Shown in pieces: positions 58,106-64,000 of a stretch of 64,000 nucleotides of DNA. The notes under the pieces were generated by a model. It worked only from the letters and a program-made list of their open reading frames with translations. It did no database searches and was not told the origin of the DNA. A program made the translations under genes and the position numbers. Numbering within the stretch: position 1 is the first letter of the stretch; each line of letters begins with the position of its first letter. Source of the stretch: Lobosporangium transversale (taxonomy: Eukaryota; Mortierellomycota; Mortierellomycetes; Mortierellales; Mortierellaceae); assembly GCF_002105155.1 (NCBI RefSeq), contig NW_019028987.1:853206-917205 (forward strand). Reading direction: 5' to 3'.

Positions 58106-61100
58106 CTATTTGCCAAGCCGACAAATCTCTTCCCAACGTTCCTTCAGATCCTTGACTGGCATATGATGCTCCATATCAACACCAGGCTCGATATCATTGC
58201 TCGTGTCTTCAATGATAGTGCCATCTGCTGCTTGTCGCTTGATCTGATAACGCGTCGCCACCACAATACCCTTGCCATTCTCACCTGTTGATGTTTTTTC
58301 GGAATCTGTAAGAGCATTGCGTGAATAGGGATCCTTGATTGTAGAAAACTTTACGGAGGAAGCGGACTCTGAAATGCTGTTGCCGTTGTTGTTGTTTCTG
58401 GATTCATTAACGGGTACAGCAATATCGGAGGTAGGCGTTGATACTGAACTTGAAGGCAAAGTTGAGCTTAAGGTCGAGCTTGGGCTTAGGCTCGGAGTGG
58501 ATGCTGGGGATGATTTTGTGGTCATGGTTGAGGATGGAAATGCGGTTGAAACTGAAAGTGAAGTTGGGGCGGAGGCTGAGCTTGGAATTGAAGTCGATGA
58601 TGAGGTTGCACTGCTCGATGATGAAGATGGTCCTGAACGAGTTAAAACAACAGCACTGGTGGTCTTGGCCCAGAACTGTGTCAGATCTGCAACAGAAGGA
58701 GTCACCTCTTCCTCTTCCTCTTTCTCCTCCTCCTCTTCTTCCTCTTGCTCTCGCTGCTGCTGTCGCAGTCGTCGCTGTCGCCGCTGCTTCTTCTGCTTCT
58801 GATCCTGCTTCTGGTTCTGCTGCTTCTGTTTCTGCTGCTGCCCCTCAGGTCCATTAGACTCTTGGAGGAGATCTAACAACGAGCTATGGAGGGCTAGTTC
58901 GATCGGAGGCAAGACCATTTCCTTAAGAGCCTTCGCCTGTACTTCCGCGGCAGCGAGTTGTTGTTGCTGTTGCTGATACATCAACTTCAATGTGCTTTTA
59001 CTCTTGAGACGGAAAGTGTCGGCGGAACCACGAAGGGTTTCTGTGTTATCTCCACTTTCCTCATCACCATCATCTCTTTCGTCTTCTTCATCCTCTTCCT
59101 CTTCAAGAACGGTCTCTAGAAGCCCATCTGAGCGGTGGTTAAACACTAAGGCTTGCTCAAAAGTGCTCTGAGAGTGATCTGTTTCATCTCCGCACTCAAC
59201 CGTATCATACCTTTGGGCCTCCATTTCCTGCCTCTCTTCTTCTTCTTCTTCTTCTTCTTCTTCTTCTTCTTCCTCGTTCCCTTCTTCTTCTCCTTCATCA
59301 TTCTTTTCCTCTTCTCCTTCTTCATCCTCATCATCAGCTTCCTCTGCCTCCTCTTCCTCCTCTTCCTCCAGGAGAGCATTGACTACATCCATATGAAAGG
59401 CAGTCCTGATCATCTTGAAGGTTTCATTGATATCTCGAGCTGTACAGTTCGTTCCATTCTTGACGCGCATGAAATCTTCAAGTTCGTCCAATGCCTCACG
59501 AGAACCCGTGATTTTGAACACGTCCAAGGACTTGGACTTGACTGTCTCAAAGATGCGCTGGCCCTTCACAAAGGTGGGTCGAGTCCTGGCATCCGTTTGC
59601 CACAGGGTCAAAGACATTTCTTGAGGTGAAACACGAACCACTCCATTCGAAGGCCCCAATGCACTGAGAGCATTCAGACCAAGACTCGATGCCGTTGCCT
59701 TGACTTTACTCCTGTCAAAGACCATCACCCCAACTGCCATATCTCGTTTAGTTCCTGGGTTATAAAACCCTACAGAGAGTGCGTCTGGTGCGTTGGACAT
59801 TCGACGAAACTCAACATTGCATTCGCCCAGCTCTGTGTATTTACGGCCTGCTTCTAAATCCTTGTTAATATCCGGAGAGCTTGTGCCCGTAGAGGCTCCG
59901 ATAGCTCGCTCGATTTTCTTGGCGATCCTGAGAGGATGAGAACGGTAATCCATGCAGAGGAACGTGTTGTCGGGTGAGATCCGAGCATTCCTCATAAGCC
60001 AGGCATGGTACTTTTGAAATTCAGCCACGATCTCGGAACTCGAGCAGATGATTCGATACATCTTTGCAATCATCACCGACTGTGTCTCTGGTTCAAATTC
60101 GATATGTAGATCTGGATGCAGCCAGCTGCGAGCATAAAAATCTGTGATATAGGGAGGTTCCACAAACATGACTTCGCCCTTATGGAGACGCTTACAACAC
60201 AAGAAGAAATCGTCTCGCTGGCGATCAATATCGTTGAAGGGAATCAGGCGAGCAGGCCGGAGGACTGCAAAGAGGGCACATTCGTCTCGGAAATAAGCTG
60301 CACGGTCTTCGATGCCCATACCAAACTCTCCAGGTGCCATCTTGCCTGACGTCAAGTCCACGATCTGGACACTGGAGTCATACAGATGACTCTTGCGGAA
60401 CGGGATCGGATGTTCTAGAGGGGGGATCACCCCGAGGTCCAAGGGAAGACGGCGAACTTCCCAGAGTGAAGGCTGACCAAGCTGCATACGGCGAGCTTGT
60501 TCTTCCTCTTCTGTTCGGGTGAGTTGATCAGGATCGATCTCAGGAATCGGCCCCGAGTCCTCTGTGAGGTTGGCACTGGATTTACGAAGAGCCTTCAGAC
60601 GCTTAAGGAACGACAATTTTTGAGACTTGACCCTGCTGCCAACAGTGTTGATACTCGTAGTGCTGCCAGTGCGTCTAATTTCTTCTTTAAGGTTGTAAAA
60701 AAAAAAAAAAAAAAAAAAAATATCAGGGTGTTATAAAAACAATTTATAAAAAAGAAACCTCGCCTTTCTTTTTTTTTTTTTTTTTTTTTTTTTCTTCTTG
60801 TTTTACCATTTTCATCTTGTTCGCGGCAAGCGTCTGTAGGCTTAGGCTGCTCAATGTTCAGCTTACGCGAGCATTTGATCCAAGCATCACGCTCCTCAGA
60901 GCTCTCTGCTTGAAGGATATAACTTGTATGGTTGTAGAAGCATACCATCACAATGTTCTTTTGAATCAAAGGAGGATGGATCACATCTGGTGTAGATGAG
61001 ATCTGTGAGTCAATCACAAGGACTGGTTCATGTAACAATCGCAGCTGTTTTTGAAGTGATGGTAATGGTGATGATAGTGATGTTCCCTTTTGAGGGCCGT

Positions 61101-63359
61101 CTTTCCTGCTGCTTTTGGTGTTGTCACTGCTATCTTGATGTTCTACAGCTGTAATAGTAGTAGGAGTATCAGTAGAAACAGTGACAGTGACAGCGGTAGT
61201 GGTAGTAGTAGTAGCTGTAGTGGTGGCGGTGGTGATAGGTGTTGCAATGATCTCGCAGAGGTAAATCAACCCCGAGACAATGATCAGTTGGTACTCTTTA
61301 GGGACTGAAGAAGAAACAGCGACTGGCCCCTTCTTTTTGCTGCTGCTGTTGTTATTATCGTTGTTGGGGGATACTGCTTGCGAGGGAGAAACATACTCGG
61401 TCAATTTCCCTGAACGAATCAACTGTAGATGACCAATCCTATCTCTCGAGAAGACAGGGTGGATTGGTTGAGCCTTTCGTTCCTCTGCTGTGGTCAGTGC
61501 ATTTTCTTTAGGCAAGACCTTGTGGATATTGGTATAATCAATCTGATAATGGAGTTGATAAAGTTGTTTTGTGTTCTCAAATTCCATCTGAGCCTTTTCA
61601 AAGATGGATTGGATCTCTTCACCACAATGTTTTGTAATACTCTCGATCTCCTTGATCAACACAAATTCGGTAGCTTGGTTTGAAAATCTTCTGTAGGCTT
61701 GAGCTAATAGTTGAAACGATCTCATCTGAGCTACCCAGTTGGCACAGACGTCTTTGTGGTGCTGAAAGGCCTCTGATGGGATCTGAACGAGGATGCGTGC
61801 AGCAGCAGCGGCAGAAGCAATAGCGTCATTGTTATACTTTTTAGAAGAAGATGATAATAAAGAAGAAGAAGAGAAAATGGATTTACGGGCCTTGGGTGAT
61901 TTGATGCTTAATCCTGCTGATGCTATTGTTGATATTGTTGACGTTGCTCCTGCACTTCCTCCTCCTCCTCCTCCTCCTCCTCCTCCTCCTTCACTGCCAG
62001 CAACCGATGAGCCAAGGAGGGTCTGGAATCGTTGGACAAGATCCAACAGGGTATAGTAAATTAAGGACCAGTCCTGGATCAATTCTGTGGTATCACGATG
62101 GCAGCTCCTGACGAGTTGATATAACGATTTGATGGCCTCGTACTGCGTAGGTTCCGACTCTAATACCTGGTTTTAAAATATCAAAGAAATTTAAGTACTT
62201 TTATTCTGTGAAGAAAATAAAAAAAAATGTCCATGGAATAGATGGAAGTATTTTTTGTGTTACCTGATCAAAACTTTGGTGACACAAAAAGACGCGCTCA
62301 CACTTCTTGACAACGTTCTCAATGGTGTCTGAGCCATCAAATTGCAAAACAGTAGCAGCAGCTTGCATTGCACGAATCTGCTCCATCAATATCTATTCGC
62401 AAGATAAACAAAACAATACAGAAAGAAAGAAAAAAAAAAAAAAGACAAAAAGTTAAATCAAGGAAATACTTTAGTGGTTTTTACTTACTTATTTATTTTT
62501 CTTATTTTTGTTGCTGCTGTTGCTTTGCTTACCCTAAAGTTGCTTGTGTGAGGACGATGGACGAGTGTCAGCTCTTGAAGAGCATTTAAGGTGTTATCTT
62601 GAATATTGGCAGTAAGGGCAAATTCTTCTCTTTTGAACCCATGTTGCAGACGGAAAAGATTGTCCTTCACCTAAGAGGTGTTGAAGACATTGAAAATAAT
62701 ATAAAGTAAAAATAAATACTCATGGTGTGTGTCTTCAAACAACTTTACACAATAAAAATAAAACCTTTTGGCATTGGTTCTCTTACATATTTATCCTGTA
62801 TATCATCTGTAGACTCTTCTTCCTCTTGAACATTTCTATGGCGGCCACTTTCACCCTTCTTTTCCTTCCCATAGTCATCACAAGCACTATTATCCCCCTT
62901 CTGATCATCCGTTATCACAACCGTCTTGGTGATATCTTCATTAGAATTGGCCGCAGGGAGGAACTCCTTGAGCTGTAGCTCTTTATGACTCGCATTGCTA
63001 CTCTTGTTACTCTTGCTGCTCTTCTTATTCTTGTTGCTCTTGCTACCTTTCGTGCTCTTGTTGCGTTTGATGCTCTTGTTACGCTTGGTAATGGTGTCGC
63101 TATTCATATCCTCATTATCACTATAATCGAGCATTAAAGCCCTTTCCTCAACTACAGTTTGAGCTTGGTTATCCAGTTGAGTTGATTTGAGGAATTGGTC
63201 CTTGTCCATCCCCGTAGCCTGTGATACAATTGCCTTCAGGCTCTGACTGCTGTCGTTCGTTTTCTCTTCTACCGTAAGCAAGTGCTGCAATAAAGTTGTA
63301 CTATCGTTTGGGGCCTGAGAGATACTCGCCAGGTGCTTTGGATCAGTGTTGATGTTCAT
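58106..63359 (-). CDS. Large PH-domain-like protein, possibly a Rho-GEF-type regulator
   Basis: Five exons: 63359-62787, 62670-62533, 62392-62264, 62166-60807 and 60684-58106 (1592 residues). The N-terminal 190 residues have a Lys/Ser/Asn repeat (RNKSIKRNKSTKGSKSNK). A helical region of about 280 residues follows. Then comes a PH-like block: GHLQLIRSGKLTEY, KEYQLIIVSGLIYLCEI and VMVCFYNHTSYILQAES, closing with SSEERDAWIKCSRKL (about residues 470-660). A helical domain before a PH domain recalls DH-PH exchange factors, but I see no clear DH motif. After it a conserved-looking region of about 400 residues (RKSHLYDSSVQIVDLTSGKM, YITDFYARSWLHPDLH) is unrecognised, followed by Glu, Gln and Ser/Thr tracts. 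The first exon could extend upstream through an acceptor near 63418. Confidence 0.75.
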
Positions 63360-64000
63360 ATTTAGTTGTTTTTTTTTCTTGTTGGTAGGGAAATCTTGAA
63401 TTGTAATGGTATCTGAAAAAAAAAAAAAAAAAAAAGAAAAAAAAGTTGATGATATTGAATGAGTGAATGAATGGCGAAAAGGAATTAAGAATTTGTTGAA
63501 CAAAGAGCCACTAAGCGCGTAAGAGGAAAGAGAATAGGGAAACTGGAGTAGAATGCATAAATATATAAATCTATGTATAAGCAAAAGCACTTGAAGTCAA
63601 AGTTAGTTGGAAGCATTTGAGGCATTAGGGTCTAGCAGTAGACGCACCGATCTTCCATGGCATGAAGACTATTTACACTTTCTTTTTTTTTTTTTTTTTC
63701 TTTTTTTTTTTTTTTTTAATATGGATATGTGGAATAATCTCCTCCAACCAGCCCAAATGCCAACGGTTGTTAGGCAGACAGGCTATTCTCTCTCTCCCAA
63801 ATGAATTGAATAATAGCAGAATAGGATAGAATAAAAATAATAATAATAATAATAGTAAAATTATATTTAACAAAATAATATTCAACGACGTTCAACGGTA
63901 CATTTTAAGCCTTCGTTCCTGATCTGCACTGGCTTGTTGCATTTTCAATGAATGCATGTATGTATGTCTGCTTGTCTGTCTGTATATATGCGTGTAGTTT
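63360..64000. other. Upstream region of the PH-domain gene, window end
   Basis: T-type tracts at 63681-63717, an A tract at 63416-63436 and (AAT)n near 63837-63855. A possible 5' non-coding exon junction (TTTTTCAG, minus strand) lies at about 63418. No other gene seen. Confidence 0.45.

Noticed and set aside
1-64000. CRISPR arrays, bacterial operons, rRNA or tRNA genes
   Set aside because: No regularly spaced repeats with unique spacers, no operon structure, and no cloverleaf or rRNA sequence was noticed by eye; a tRNA scan was not possible.

Overview
The window looks like a chromosome piece of an early-diverging filamentous fungus, probably Mortierellaceae-like (Mucoromycota sensu lato). 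Reasons: genes have short phase-consistent GT-AG introns (donors such as GTAAGT and GTATGT). A/T homopolymers of 20-30 nt are very common. A kinase has a huge Ser/Thr/Gln-rich tail. Ty3 chromoviruses are present beside lineage-specific orphan families that I associate with this group. The species cannot be fixed from sequence alone.

Left third (1-23.5 kb) is a transposon-rich compartment. It holds a Ty3/gypsy element on the minus strand cut by the window edge (1-4782), a solo LTR (4818-5354) and a complete chromodomain Ty3 element (9388-15373) whose LTRs differ at 3 of 523 positions. The first element and the solo LTR both lie inside one orphan gene (remnant 4783-6679). Also here are hAT-like MITEs, a MITE-centred palindrome (7.4-8.0 kb), a 1.5-kb two-age palindrome (20.5-22.0 kb), a G-run cluster (22.3-22.5 kb), a C48 (Ulp1-like) protease gene and a broken PD-(D/E)XK-like family gene. 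Both Ty3 elements carry a correctly phased -1 slippery heptamer near the end of gag. The complete one also shows a Tf1-type self-priming signature.

Middle (23.5-41.6 kb): an alpha-arrestin (minus) and a 2211-residue CAMK-like Ser/Thr kinase (plus) diverge from a 1.9-kb spacer. They are followed by a second small TE/orphan patch with two more decayed pieces of the 4783-6679 family, a Tigger/pogo-like MITE and hAT-like MITE copies.

Right third (41.8-63.4 kb) is ordinary gene-dense sequence: cytosolic glutamyl-tRNA synthetase, an Asp-/Pro-rich secreted protein, an aquaglyceroporin, a hypothetical protein, a 4CL-like acyl-CoA ligase ending in a PTS1-like ARL, a small coiled-coil hypothetical gene, a CHIP-type TPR/U-box ubiquitin ligase with a 17-nt microexon, and a large PH-domain-like protein. 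A LINE reverse-transcriptase relic lies at 53.2 kb.

Exon models were built by hand from splice sites and reading phase. Each multi-exon gene model sums to a whole number of codons. Family names rest on motifs read by eye, not on searches.
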